64,000 nucleotides of DNA, taken from contig NW_004454177.1 in NCBI RefSeq assembly GCF_000283155.1, positions 23,993,781 to 24,057,780 of the forward strand, written 5' to 3'. The notes under the pieces are model-generated. The model saw only the letters and a program-made list of their open reading frames with translations, was not told the origin of the DNA and searched no databases. Numbering within the stretch: the stretch's first letter is position 1; every line of letters starts with the position of its first letter. The position numbers and the translations under genes were made by a program. The DNA comes from Ceratotherium simum simum (Eukaryota > Chordata > Mammalia > Perissodactyla > Rhinocerotidae). Of this stretch, positions 1-11,480 are shown piece by piece.

Positions 1-101
1 CACAGATGTTAGCCCAGGGCCGTCTTCCTCAGCAAAAAAGAGGAGGATTGGCGGATGTTAGCACAGGGCTGATGTTCCTCCAAAAAAAAAAAAAAAAAGA
101 G
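1..101 (+). mobile_element. ERE SINE, 3' end (cut by window edge)
   Basis: The tail of a perissodactyl tRNA-Ser-derived SINE: the GATGTTAGCCCAGGGC block, the TCTTCCTCAGCAAAAA block, a second GATGTTAGC block, and a poly-A run ending near 101. The tRNA-like head lies outside the window. It abuts antisense L1 reverse-transcriptase sequence directly, so it probably inserted into that L1; the left target-site copy cannot be checked. Confidence 0.85.
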
Positions 102-239
102 TGGTGAGAGTAGGCATCCTTGTCTTGTTTCTGTTCTTAGAGGTATACCTTTCAGGTTTTCACCATTGAGTATGATGTTTGCTGTGTGTTTGTTGTATAT
201 GGTCTTTATTGCATTGAGGTAGTTCCCTTCTATACCCAT
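9..239 (-). pseudogene. L1 ORF2 reverse-transcriptase remnant
   Basis: The minus-strand frame reads [11 protein letters not shown], then [16 protein letters not shown], then [12 protein letters not shown], which are hallmarks of the L1 ORF2 RT palm just before the catalytic FADD block. The frame then runs into SINE-derived sequence, so the FADD block is separated from it or missing. It is a dead remnant. In a complete L1 this protein is the endonuclease/reverse transcriptase that acts by target-primed reverse transcription. Confidence 0.85.
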
Positions 240-945
240 TTTATTGAGAGTTTTTATAAACTATAAATAAATAGATGCTGAATCTTTCAAATGCTTTCTC
301 AGTATCTATTGAAATCATCATGTGATTTTTATTCTTTATTTTGTTAATATGGTGTATCATGTTGATTGATTTGTGGATTTTGAGCCATCTTTGCATCCCT
401 GGAATAAATCCAACTTGATTGTGGTGTATGATTCTTTTAAGTCTTTTTAATTCTTTTTAGTCTCTGTTTCGTTCATTTCTGCTCTGATTTTTATTTCCTT
501 ACTTCTACTCACTTTGGGCTTCATTTGTTTTTTTCTAGTTACTAAAGATGTAATATTATAATGCTTATTTGAAATTTTTGTTGTTTCTTGAGGTAGGCCT
601 GTATTGCTATAAACTTCCCTCTTAATACCACTTTTGCTGCATCCCATAGATTTGAGTATGTTGTACTTTATTTCCATTTTTCTCCAGGTATTTTTTGATT
701 TCTTAGTTGATTTATTTATTGATCCAATAGTTGTTTGGGAGCATGTTGTTTAGTCTCCACATATTTGTGACCTTTCCAGCTTTATTTTGTAGTTGATTTC
801 TAATTTCATACCATTGTGGTAGGAAAAGATGCTTGATATGATTTCAATCTTAAATTTATTGAGACTTGTTTTGTTTCCCAACATTTGAGAATGTTCCATC
901 TGCACTTTAGAAGAATGTGTATTCTGCCTTTAGATGGAATGTTCT

Positions 946-1420
946 CTATATATCTATTAAGTCCATCTGGTCTAATGTTTCATTTAAAGTGGATGTGGCT
1001 TTGTTGATTTTCTCTCTGGATGATCCATCTTTTGATGATAATGGGGTATTAAAGTTCCCTACTATTATTGTGTTGCTGTCAATTTCTCCCTTTAGGTCTG
1101 TTAATAATTGCTTTATATAATTTGGTACTCCTATATCAGGTGCATATATATTAATAAATGTTATGTTTTCTTGATGGAGTGTCCCCTTTATCATTATATA
1201 ATGTCCATCTTTGTCTCCTATTATCTTTTTTGGCTTCAAGTCTATTTTGTCTGTTTTAAGTATTGCTATAAGTGATTTCTTTTAGTTTCCATTTGCTAAG
1301 AGCATCATTTTCCATCCCTTCACTTTAAGCCTATGTTTGTCTTTAGAGCTGCAAGGGGTCTCCTGGAGGCAGCATATTGTTGGGTCTTGTTTTTTAATCC
1401 ATCCAGCTACTCTGTGCCTT
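946..1420 (-). pseudogene. L1 ORF2 endonuclease remnant
   Basis: The minus-strand frame (946-1239) reads KDGHYIMIKGTLHQENITF, then NIYAPDIGVPNYIKQLL, then IIVGNFNTPL. This matches the apurinic/apyrimidinic-type endonuclease of L1 ORF2. The block usually written GDFNTPL is GNFNTPL here, so a metal/catalytic aspartate has become asparagine. The homology continues to about 1420 in other frames. It is the N-terminal domain of the ORF2 whose RT remnant lies at 9-239. Confidence 0.8.
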
Positions 1421-1959
1421 TGATTGGTGAATTCAATCCATTTACATTTAGGGTCATTATTGATATATGAGGACTTAATACTGCCATTTTATCATTTGTT
1501 TTCCAGTTGCTCTATATTTCCGCTGTTTCTTTTTTCTTGTGTTTCTGTGTGCCATTTCAGTTTGGTGATTTTCTGTGATATTTTTCTCAGTTCCTCCTTT
1601 TTTATGTTTTGTGTCTCTGCTCTAAATTTTTGTTTTGTGGTTACCATGAGGTTTGTATAAAAGATCTCACAGATAAGATAGTCTTTTTTTCTGCTGATAG
1701 CATCTTATCTTCATTTGCCTATGCAGTTTCTATCCTTTTTCCTCTTCCCCTTCTATATTTTTGTTTTCAAAATTATCCCTTTTTGTATTGTGAGTTTGTT
1801 ACAAAATTGAAGTGTTTATAGTTATTTTTAATGTTTTCTTTCCCTTTAACCTTTATGTTATAATTAAATGTTTACTAACCTATTCTGATATAGAGTTGAA
1901 ATTTCCTGATTCTGTCTGTCTATTTATCACCTTGCTCAAAGTTTTTATACCTTTGCCTT

Positions 1960-2950
1960 TTGGTTTCAGGTATAAGAGCTTCCTTCAACATTTCTTATAA
2001 GGTAGGTATAGTGGCAGTAAACCCCCTCAGCTTTTGTTTGTCTTGGAAAGCCTTTATTTCTCCTTCATATCTGAAAGATATGAAACTTGGCTGGATAGAG
2101 TATTCATGGCTGAAGATTTTTATATTTCAATATTTTGAATATATCATTCCATTCTCTCCTGGCCTGTAGCGTTTCTGCTGAGAAATCTGCTGATAACCTA
2201 ATGGGATTTTCTTTGTAGGTTACTGTTTTCTTTTGTCCTGGCTGCCTTTAATATTCTTTCTTTGTCATTGATTTTTGACAGTTTTATTACCATGTTTCTC
2301 AGAGAAGGTCTTTTTGCATTGAAACAATTGGATGTTCTATAGCTTCATGGATTTGTATATCCAGTTCCTTCCCCAGGTTTGAGAAGTTCTCAGCTATTAT
2401 TTCTTTAAATAAGCTCTCTGTTCCCTCCCCTTCTCCTTCTGGGATACCCATTCTCCTTATGTTGCCCTTTCTAATGGAGTTGCATAATTCTCATAGAATT
2501 TCTACATTTTTTAAAAATCTTAGTTCTCTCGCCTCTTCTACCTGCATCATTTCTAGGTATCTATCTTTGAGCTCTCTAATTCTCTCTTCCATATCATCTG
2601 CTCTATTTCCAATGCTTTCTAATGCATTCTTCATCTTATTTATTGAGTTCTTCAGATTCGGTGCCAGAATATATGTTTGGTTCTTTTTTAAAGTTTTAAT
2701 CTCTTTGGTAAATATTCCTTCTTTTCATTTAATTTTGTTCCTGAGCTCATTGAACTGCCTGTCTGAGTTTCACTGAGTTTCTTTATGACAGATGTTTTGA
2801 ATTCTTTATGAGTTAGATCACACTCTTCCATGACTTTGTGGTTAGTTTCTGGATGACTGTTATTATCTTTTTGTGATGCTCTGTTGCCATGGCTTTTTGC
2901 AGTACTTGCTGAGTTATTCCTCTGCTGGCACATTTGTTGTGGCAAACACT
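1960..2950 (-). pseudogene. L1 ORF1 remnant
   Basis: The region holds ORF1 (RNA-binding chaperone) sequence in several frames on the minus strand. The best stretch, 2688-2945, has a hydrophilic N-terminal segment with FKTSVIKKLSETQ, the start of the L1 ORF1 coiled coil. The downstream RRM and C-terminal segments are recognisable at about 2200-1960 by position and by similarity to the L1 at 6079-12591. Several stops separate the pieces. Confidence 0.65.
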
Positions 2951-3700
2951 TTTCTTATTTATGCATAGCTTTGTTTATTTTGGTTCAAACTTTTTGACCT
3001 GTTGGGGATTAGAGGCTTTCCTTTTATTTATCAGTAGGTGGTACTATCACACTAGTTTTTGGTTTCTCTTACCTTAGGTGCCTTGGCCATATTTGAGGAT
3101 CTGCACATTCCACCCTCCACTGCCTCTATTTGAGGTGTCACTGGCACTCTTGTCAACTCTGCCTCTGCCTCTGGGGTCACTGATGCTTAGTTGTTGCTAA
3201 TGTTGCTGTAGTCACTGGCTTCACCACAGGAATGGCTGATGCCTCTCCTGCATTCAGGATCACCTGGGTTGGAAGCTCCACTGCCATGGCAGGGGCAGGA
3301 GGAGAGAGCCAGGTTTGTGGGGCAACATATCTGCTGTTGCCTGTTACCTTGTGGTTTCATGCACTGCTGCATTTGGGATGTCAGAGTTCTGTGTGCACCT
3401 CCGCTGCTGCTACCAGGCTCTGAGCCACGTTGAGGGATCCAGGATCACAGTGCTTCATCTCCACTGCTGCTCTGCTCCCTGTGGCTGTGGGTCCCACCAC
3501 AGCTAACTGGCTGAAGTCACATGCATGCCTCCACTGCTGCCCACTGGGTTCTCTGGGGCTGGGTGTGGCTGGTTCAGCCACCATAGCCAGGGGTTCAGGG
3601 TCCTAGGGACTGCCTCTGCTGTCCCCCCGTTTAGCCTCCTCTAAGTGCTCCAATCCACTCATCTTCATATGTACTCATGTGTGGATCTCTCCAGTTGCCA
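2951..3700 (-). promoter_or_regulatory. L1 5' UTR, non-tandem type
   Basis: This G/C-richer block lies upstream of ORF1 in element orientation, where L1 carries its internal RNA polymerase II promoter. It contains short recurrences of CTCCACTGCTGC-like words (about 3276, 3409, 3459, 3529) but not the 225-257-bp units seen in the other full L1 5' UTR of this window. The two 5' UTRs do not look homologous by eye. The open frames in this block follow from base composition and are not genes. Confidence 0.6.
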
Positions 3701-3722
3701 TGCATGTTGGGCAAGGTAGCCT

Positions 3723-4166
3723 TTGTTGAGTTATAGATATTTTACACGCTGTAGATTGTCTCTTCCCTTCAAAGGAATCCTCTCACACTGTCATGATGAT
3801 GACATAACTCCAGTTAATTTTAAATGCCATAGTATTTATAAAATAGAACACAGTGACTCACACAATTTTGAGGAAAATTTTTTAAAACTCTGCTTTAAAC
3901 ACATAAACAAGAACACATACACTGTAACAAAGGAGGTATCAAAAAAAGACAGCCAGATTATCTGCAAAGAAGCAGACTCACCCAAAATGACAATGTTTGT
4001 GCTAACTCAGATGCTGAGGAAGCCAAAAGATGGAGCACAAGACATGATGTCTGAAGGGCTAGGCACATCAAGTTTGTTCATTCCTTGTCCTGTCATGGCT
4101 CAGTTTGCAAAAGAGCTGATATCCAAATATCAAGTATCTCAGAATACTTTAAAGTCATTGAATTAA
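3723..4166 (+). other. Unexplained 147-codon open frame, possible retropseudogene
   Basis: An uninterrupted frame of 147 codons directly beside the 5' end of the leftmost L1. It does not begin with ATG; the first in-frame ATG is about 90 codons in, inside SPKMTMFVLTQML. The C-terminal part (KKDSQIICKEADSPKMTM, then PVMAQFAKELISKYQ) has protein-like composition with no low-complexity bias. I do not recognise the protein. It could be a fragment of a processed pseudogene, an old exon or chance. No poly-A tail follows within 100 bp and there are no convincing splice signals. Confidence 0.25.
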
Positions 4167-6062
4167 AGCTTCCTAATTAAGATTTTTTTCACCAATGTTG
4201 TTATTTTCACTAGAATTTCTGGAACTATTAGACCTACAATAGGTCAAAATACATGTATTTATTTCATGAAAACATCAAGGTCTGAGTGAAAAAATTCATG
4301 CATTCTGTCAGTTACAGTTTGTGGGAAATGATTTTGGGATAATGGAACTTTTTTCAGTAATACTGTCAACATCAATAATAATGATTATCAAAAGTTATCA
4401 AATATTTTTGCTTATCTTAGACATAAATTGGGTAATATAAACTCAGTGCAGGTACACAAACCAAGAAACTATAATACAAAAACGGCATAAAAAATTTTGT
4501 CTTAGAATAGGAAAGTCTTTCAGGATATGGAATCACTGGATTCTATAAATATTTTGACTAATGAATTGCAAGCCACAGCTTCTTATAAATAGATATTAAG
4601 TTTTATATGTCAAATTTGAGAATGCTTCTAATGGGTAATAGGAAAGTTTTTTCATATTTTTACCTCTTACCCTTTTTAAAACTTACAAACATGATCAATA
4701 TGCATTGAGGAAAACTTAGACAATTCAAGGAAAAATAAGTATTAAAATAATCAATGATGCTACCACCAGAGAAGCTTCTGTTAGATTTTGAGATCTATGT
4801 TTGAAACTTTATATCTCTCAATCTATGTGTTCATGTATGAGACAATTGAAAACCAGAATATAGTACTGGAAACTTGATTTTTCCCTCAGCAATATTTTGT
4901 CAAAAATAAATTCCTGAATCATAATTTTCAAGGTCTCTATAGTAACTCATCCTGTAGACACACAGTAATGCATTTAATCAACCTTCTATTCCGGAATATC
5001 TGTCATTTTCAACATTTCGTAAGCACAAATATGTGGCAGTTATATTCCTGTATATATTTGTGCACTTGTGTAATCATTTCTTTTGTATAACATTTTAGAA
5101 TTAGAATTGGTAAAAGGAAATAAATGGACATTTTAAAAGATTTTGATGCATATTATTATACTGTCTCCTTGAAAGATGGTACCAACCTAGACTTAGACAG
5201 TAATACTTAACAAGGGAAATATCAAATGTGACCTGGGTCTATCCGACATGTGTCCTGTTTATGTGTTTCCTGCAAAAGTAGTCCTTGGCCCTTCCTGGCT
5301 GCCTTGTGCAAAAATCAAATACCATCCAAGTAATTGACACAATGAACCTGAAAGAAATGAAACTACTGGAAAGATTATTGAAATCCTCCTCCAAAGCTAA
5401 TAAGATACAGAGAGTGAGCATACCATGTGCGACTAATGAAACCATATTTAATGAATCCCTAAGGTCCTCAGCTGCAGCCTTTGCATCTCCCTACATTATC
5501 CTCCTTTTACTTCCTCAAGAAGCTGCCAATTTATTTTGAATTCTACACACAATGAATGCTTTCTCTCCATTCCTCCTACTCCCTTGTCTTGGCTACACCT
5601 CAATTTGAAAGGAAAGAAAAGCCTTATTAACAATCTCTACCTATTTGCTTTCGCTTGTTTCTTCCTTTCAGTCTCCTTTTTGAAAAATCTTCAAGTGTGT
5701 AAATGCACATATGGGTCCCAGGGGCAGAAAGCCTGGATTCAAGTAGAATCTCTCCCTGTCTTTGACGATGTGCTCATAGGCAAGCCTCAGTTCCATCACC
5801 CATAAGTAAGAATATCTTTCTAATCTAGTTTTAGTAAGATTATTTAAAATAATATAAATGAAAACTTTGTTTAACTTCTCTGACAGTAACTTTTTCCAGT
5901 TCTCTCTGTCCTCTTAGCTCATTAGTAAATCTTTGGAGACAAATAAAAAATAATTGATTTTTCTTGTTCCACAGACAGTAAATTAGGGGGAATTAGCTGT
6001 TTAGAATCTTCTGTGGTCTTGCTTAAATATACCAAACATCACCCTTTGTTTTTTAAGCCATT
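4167..6062. other. Unique AT-rich sequence, no gene seen
   Basis: No repeat family that I can name and no supported gene. The stretch from about 4640 to 5120 resembles very old interspersed-repeat debris but I cannot classify it. Short open frames at 5285-5539 and 5536-5805 lack recognisable domains and codon bias. Confidence 0.5.
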
Positions 6063-6381
6063 TTAAATAGTCATTTTTTCCCCAGTAATTTTATTGAGAT
6101 CATAATTGTTTACAACTTTTGTGTAATTTCAGGTGTACGTTATTGTTTAACAGTCTCTGGATAGACTGCATCATGCTCACCCCCAGTAGTCTAATTATTG
6201 TCTGTCACTGTACACATGTGTCCTTTTACCTCTTTCACCCACTCACCAACCCCCTTCCCTCTGGTAACCACTAATCTATTCTCTTTATCCATGTATTTCT
6301 TACCTTCCACATATGAGTAAAGTCATGCAGTATTTGTCTTTCTCTGAAATAAGAAAGGGCACCATCTTAGTTCACTTAACA

Positions 6382-7806
6382 TCATACCCTCAAGGTCCAT
6401 CCATGTTGTTGCAAATGGGACAATTTTGTCTTTTTTATGGCTGAGTAGTAGTCCTCTGTATATATATACTGCTTCCTCTTTATCCATTCATCTGTAGAAG
6501 GGCACATGGGTTTCTTCCAAGTCTTGGCTATTGTAATTAATGCTTCAGTGAACATAGGGGTGTGTAAATCTCTTTGGATCATTGATTTCAAGTTCTTTAG
6601 ATAAATATCCAGTAATGGGATAGCTGGATCTTATGGTATTTCTAGTTTTAATTTTTTGAAAAATATCTACAATCTTTTCCATAGTGGCTGCACCAGTTTG
6701 CACTCCCACCAGCAACGTATGAGAGTTCCCTTCTCTCCACATCCTCTCCAGCACTTGTTGTTTCCTGTCTTGTTAATTATAGACATTCTGACGGGCATGA
6801 GGTGATATCTCATTGTGGTTTTGATTTGCATTTCCCTGATAGTTAATGATGTTGAACATCTTTTCATGTGCCGGTTGGCCATCTGTATATCTTCATTAGA
6901 AAAATGTCTGTTCATATCCTCTGCCAATTTTTTGATTGGGTTGTTTGTTTTTTTGTTGTTGAGTTGTATGGGTTCTTTACATATTTTGTAGATCAACCCC
7001 TTATCAGATAAATGATTTGCAAATATTTTCACTCAGTTGGTGGGTTGTCTTTTCATTTTGTTCATGGTATCCTTTGCTTTGCAGAAGCACTTTAGTCTGA
7101 CGTAGTCCCATTAGTAAACTTTTTCTTTTGTTTCCCTTGCCTGAGTAGACATGGTATTTGAAAAGATGCTGCTAAGACCAATGTCATATAGTGTACTGCC
7201 TATATTTTCTTCTAAGAGTTTTATGGTTTCAGGTCTTACATTCAAGTCTTTAATCCATTGTGAGTTAATTTTTGTGTGTGGTATAAGATAGTGGTCTACT
7301 TTCATTCTTTTGCATGTGGCTGTCCAGTTTTCCCAGCACTATTTATTGAAAAGACTTTCCTTTCTCCATTATATGCTCTTGGCTCCTTTGTTGAAGATTA
7401 ACTGTCCACAGATATGTGGTTTTACTTCTGGGCTTTCAATTCTATTCCATTGATCTGTGTGCCTGTTTTTGTGCCAGTACCATGCTGTTTTGATTACTAT
7501 AACTTTGTAGTATATTTTGAAGTCAGGGACTGTGACGCCTACAACTTTGTTATTTTTTCTCATGATTGCTCTGGCTATTTGGGGTCTTTTGTTGTTCCAT
7601 ATAAATTTTAGGATGCTTTGTTCTATTTCCATGAAGAATGTCATTGGGATTCTGATTGGGATTGCATTGAATCTGTAGATTGCTTTAGGTAGTATGGACA
7701 TTTTACCTATGTTGATTCTTCTGACCCATGAGCATGGACTATCTACCCATTTCTTTATGTCTTCCTTACTTTCTTTCAATAATGTCTTATAGTTTTCAGT
7801 TTTCAA
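6382..7806 (-). pseudogene. L1 ORF2 C-terminal half
   Basis: Successive minus-strand frames carry the C-terminal part of ORF2: [21 protein letters not shown] and a [16 protein letters not shown] block (7369-7806), a YLIPHTKINSQWIKDLNV block (7111-7305), a segment ending near the cysteine-rich motif with [14 protein letters not shown] and [14 protein letters not shown] (6667-7032), and the terminal block with WKKPMCPSTDEWIK and YYSAIKK (6382-6591). The order is normal. The frame changes between blocks show at least three frameshifts or stops. In living L1s this half contains the Z/C-terminal region needed for RNP formation. Confidence 0.85.
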
Positions 7807-8878
7807 AGAGTTTTCACCTCTTTGGTTAAGTTTATTCCTAGATACTTTATTCTTTTTGTCATGATTGTAAATGGGATTGTATTCTTGAGTTCTCTTTCTG
7901 TTAGTTCATTGTTAGTGTATAGAAATGCAACTGTTTTTTGTAAATTGATTTTGTACCCTGCAACTTTGCTGTAGTTGTTGATTATTTCTGATAGTTTTCT
8001 GATTGATTCTTTAGGGTTTTCTATATATAGAATCATGTCTTCTGCAAACAGCCAGAGTTGCACTTCTTCCTTTTCAATTTGGATTCCTTTTATTTCTTTT
8101 TCTTGCCTAATTGCTCTGGCCAAAACCTCCATCACTATGTCGAATAGGAGTGGTGAGAGTGGGCACCCTTGTCTTCTTCCTATTCTCAGAGGATGGCTTT
8201 CATTTTTTCCACATTGAGTATGACATTGGCTGTGGATTTGTCATATATGGCCTTTATTATGTTGAGGTGCTTTCCTTCTATACCCATTTTGTTGAGAGTT
8301 TTTATCATAAATGGATGTTGGATCTTGTCAAATGCTTTCTCTGCATCTATTGAGATGATCATGTGGTTTTTACTCCTTGTTTTGTTACTGTGGTGTATCA
8401 CATTGATTGATTTGTGGATGTTGAACCATCCCTGTGTCTCTGGTATAAATCCCGCTTGATCATGGTGTATGATCTTTTTAATGTATTGCTGTATTTGGTT
8501 TGCCAATGTTTTGTTGAGGATTTTTGCATCTATGTTCATTAGTGATATTGGCCTGTAATTTTCTTTCTTTGTGTTGTCCTTGCCTGGCTTTGGTATCAGG
8601 GTGATGTTGGCCTTATAGAATGTGTTAGGAAGTGTTCCATCTTCCTCTATTTTTTGGAATAGTTTGAGAAGGATAGGTATTAAACCTTCTTTGAATGTTT
8701 GGTAAAATTTTCCAGAGAAGCCATCTGGTCCTGTACTTTTATTTTGGGGGAAGTTTTTGATTACTGTTTCAATCTCTTTACTTGTGATTGGTCTATTCAG
8801 ATTCTCTATTTCTTCTTGATTCAGTTTTGGGAGGTTGTATGAGTCTAAGAATTTATACGTTTCTTCTAGGTTGTCCAA
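7803..8878 (-). pseudogene. L1 ORF2 reverse-transcriptase domain
   Basis: A 230-codon minus-strand frame (8186-8878) includes [35 protein letters not shown] and [18 protein letters not shown], the RT fingers and the first catalytic aspartate (AFDKIQH). The next frame (7803-8135) carries the second catalytic block as FAED (8037-8048) instead of FADD, so one catalytic aspartate is lost. The frame is broken between the two blocks. It is the central domain of the same ORF2 as the endonuclease at 9706-10100 and the C-terminal half to the left. Confidence 0.9.
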
Positions 8879-9705
8879 TTTGTTGGCGTACAGTTTTTCA
8901 TAGTATTCTCTTATAATCCTTTGTATTTCTGCATCAACTGTTATAATTTCTCCTCTTTCATTTCTAATTTTATTTATTTGAGTCTTCTCTATTTTTTTTT
9001 TGGTGAATCTGGCTAAGGGTTTGTCAATTTTGTTTATCTTCTCAAAGAACCAGCTCTTAGTTTCATTAATCTTTTCTCCTGTTTCTTTAGTTTCTATTTC
9101 ATTTATTTCTGCTCTGATTTTTATTATTTCCCTCCTTCTGCTGACTTTGGGTTTGGTTTGTTCTTCTCTTTCTAGCTCTGTTAGGTGCAGTTTAAGTTTA
9201 CTTATTTGAGATTTTTCTTGTTTGTTGAGGTGGGCCTGTAGTGCTATGAATTTCCCTCTTATGACAACTTTTGCTGCATCCCATAGAGTTGGTATGTTAT
9301 ATTTTCATTTTTGTTTGTCTCTAGGTAATTTTTAATTTCTCCTCTGATTTTTTCATTGATCCAATGGTCAACAGAAGCATGTTGCTTAGTCTCCACGTAT
9401 TTCTGACTTTCCCAGTTTTTTTCTTGTGTTGCTTTCTAGTTTCACAGTACTGTGTTGGAAAAGATGCTTGAGATGATTTCAATCTTCTTAAATTTTTGAG
9501 GCTTGTCTTGTTTTCCGACTTGAGAAGAAAACATGTGCACTTGAGAAGAAGGCATATGCTGCTGTTTTGGGATGGAATGTTCTCTATATATCTATTAAGT
9601 CCATCTGATCAAGTGTTTCGTTTAGATCTACTATTTCCTTGTTGTCTTCTTTTTGTCTGGATGATTTGTCCATTGATGTAAGTGGGGTATTGAGATCCCC
9701 TACTA

Positions 9706-10100
9706 TTATTGTGTTGCAGTTATTTCTCTCTTTTGGTTTGCTAATAGTTGCTTTATGTATTTTGGTGCCCCTGTGTTAGGAGCATATGTATTAAGAAGTG
9801 TTATGTCCTCTTGGTGGAATGTCCCTTTTATCATTATATACTGCCTCTCTTTGTCTCTCCTTGTCTCTTTTAACTTGAAGTCAGCTTTGTATGATATAAG
9901 TATGGCAACACCTGCTTTGTTCTGTTTGCCATTAGCTTGGAGTATCATATTCCATCCCTTCACTCGGAGGCTATGTTTGTCTTTAGAGCTGAGATGTCTT
10001 TCCTGGAGGCATCATATTGTTGGATCTTGTTTTTTAATCCATCCAGCTACTCTGTATCTTTTGATTGGAGAATCCAATCCATTTACATTTAGCATGATTA
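9706..10100 (-). pseudogene. L1 ORF2 endonuclease domain
   Basis: The minus-strand frame at 9706-9963 reads KQNKAGVAILISYKADFKL, then YIMIKGTFHQEDITLLN and TYAPNTGAPKYIKQLL, the core of the L1 AP-type endonuclease that nicks the target T/A-rich site. N-terminal homology continues rightward to about 10100 in a shifted frame. It is separated from the RT domain by the usual linker, which is present here and deleted in the L1 at 102-3700. Confidence 0.85.
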
Positions 10101-10439
10101 TGATATATGAGGGCTTAATACTGCCACTTTATCCCTTGTTTTCTGCTTTTTCTATGTTGCCATTGTTTCTCTTCCTTTGTATTTCTGACTGCCATTTCAT
10201 TTTCATGGTTTTCTGAGGAGGTGTTCTCTCTTTTTTGTGAATTGTAGCTGTGCTCTGATTTTTTGTTTACTGGTTACCATGAGGTTTGTGTAAAAGATCT
10301 CATAGATGAAATAGTCCATTTTCTCATAGCCTCCTATCTCCATTAACCTAAGCATGTTCCATCCAGTTCCTCATCCCCTTCTGAGTTATTGTTGTTACAA
10401 ATTATTCTGTTTTTAATGTTGTGAGTTTGTGACTAAGTT

Positions 10440-11480
10440 GAAGTGTTTATAGTTAATTTTAAAGCTTTCCTTCCCTTTATCTTTAAGTTATAATTGAGTA
10501 TTTGCTTCCTTGTTCTGATAGAGAGCTGCAGTTTTTTTATTTTGTCTGTCTATTTGTCTCCTCGCTCAATGCTTTGTAGGTCTTTGTATTTTTGTGTGCA
10601 GCGTGAGGGCATCTTTATTTCTTGTAGGGGAGGTCCAGTGGCAATGAGCTCCCTCAGCTTTTGTTTACCTGGGAAAGCTTTTACTTCTCTATTGTATCTG
10701 AAGGAAAGTTTTGCTGGATAGAGTATTCTTGGCTGAAAGTTTTTGTCCTTCAGTATTTCGAATACATCATTCCACTCTCTCCTAGCCTGTAGAGTTTCTG
10801 CCAAGAAATCCACTGAAAGCCTGATAGGGTCTCTTTTGTAGGTTATTTTCTTTTGCCTTACTGCCCTTAATATTCTTTTCTTTGTCCTTGACTTTTGCCA
10901 GTTTTAGTATTATTTGCCTTGGAGAAGCATTGATGTAATTGGGCATTCTATGAGCTTTGTGTATACATAAATCCAGTTCCTTCCCCGGGTTTGGGAAATT
11001 CTCAGCTATTATTTCTTTGAAAAAACTCTCTGCTCCTTTCTCCCTCTTATCTCCTTCTGGAATACCTATAATTCTTATGTAGCTTTTCCTAATTGAGTTG
11101 GATACTTCTCAAAGAATTCCTTCATTTTTTTAAATCTTAGTTCTGTCTCCTCCTCCACCTGTAGCATTTCTCTATTTTTATCCTCTAAATCACTAATTCT
11201 TTCATCTATAACATCAGTTCTGTTCTTTAAGGATTCTAGGTTTATTTTTTATTTCATTAATTGTGCTTTTCATATCCAGAATTGCTGCCTGATTTTTTTT
11301 TTATAATTGCAATCTCTTGGTTGAAGAGTTTCATTTTACTCCTGAGTTCATTGAACTGTTTTTTTGTGTTATCTTGTATCGCATTGAGTTTCTTTATGAC
11401 AGCTATTTTGAATTCTCTGTCATTTAGACAGTAAATTTCTGTGCCTTCAGGGTTGGTGTCTGGAAAATTGTCATTTTTCT
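10440..11480 (-). pseudogene. L1 ORF1 remnant
   Basis: The minus strand encodes the L1 ORF1 protein in pieces. The C-terminal domain (10550-10813) reads FLAETLQARREWNDVF, NFQPRILYPAKLSF and GKQKLRELIATGPPLQEI. Upstream lie the RRM segment (about 10820-11100) and the coiled-coil N terminus near 11300-11430. Stops and indels separate these pieces. ORF1p is the trimeric RNA chaperone that coats L1 RNA; this copy cannot make it. Confidence 0.8.

Larger units (their letters stand above)
102..3700 (-). mobile_element. L1 LINE, 5' part, internally deleted
   Basis: An L1 retrotransposon read on the minus strand, its 5' end to the right. In element order it has a G/C-rich 5' UTR (about 3700-2950), ORF1 remnants (about 2950-1960), an inter-ORF segment (about 1960-1430), the ORF2 endonuclease region (about 1430-940), and reverse-transcriptase sequence at 239-102. 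The rest of ORF2 and the 3' end lie left of the window or beyond the SINE. Compared with the L1 at 6079-12591, about 0.6 kb of ORF2 between the endonuclease and the RT fingers is missing, with the junction near 440-465. Both reading frames are broken by stops and shifts. The right boundary is approximate and I found no TSD. Confidence 0.85.

Noticed and set aside
3187..3584. Several overlapping open frames at 3187-3584
   Set aside because: G/C-rich L1 5' UTR; no domain and frames overlap on both strands.
8186..8878. 230-codon minus-strand open frame as a host gene
   Set aside because: It is the RT part of L1 ORF2 inside a recognised L1 with both ends and TSD.
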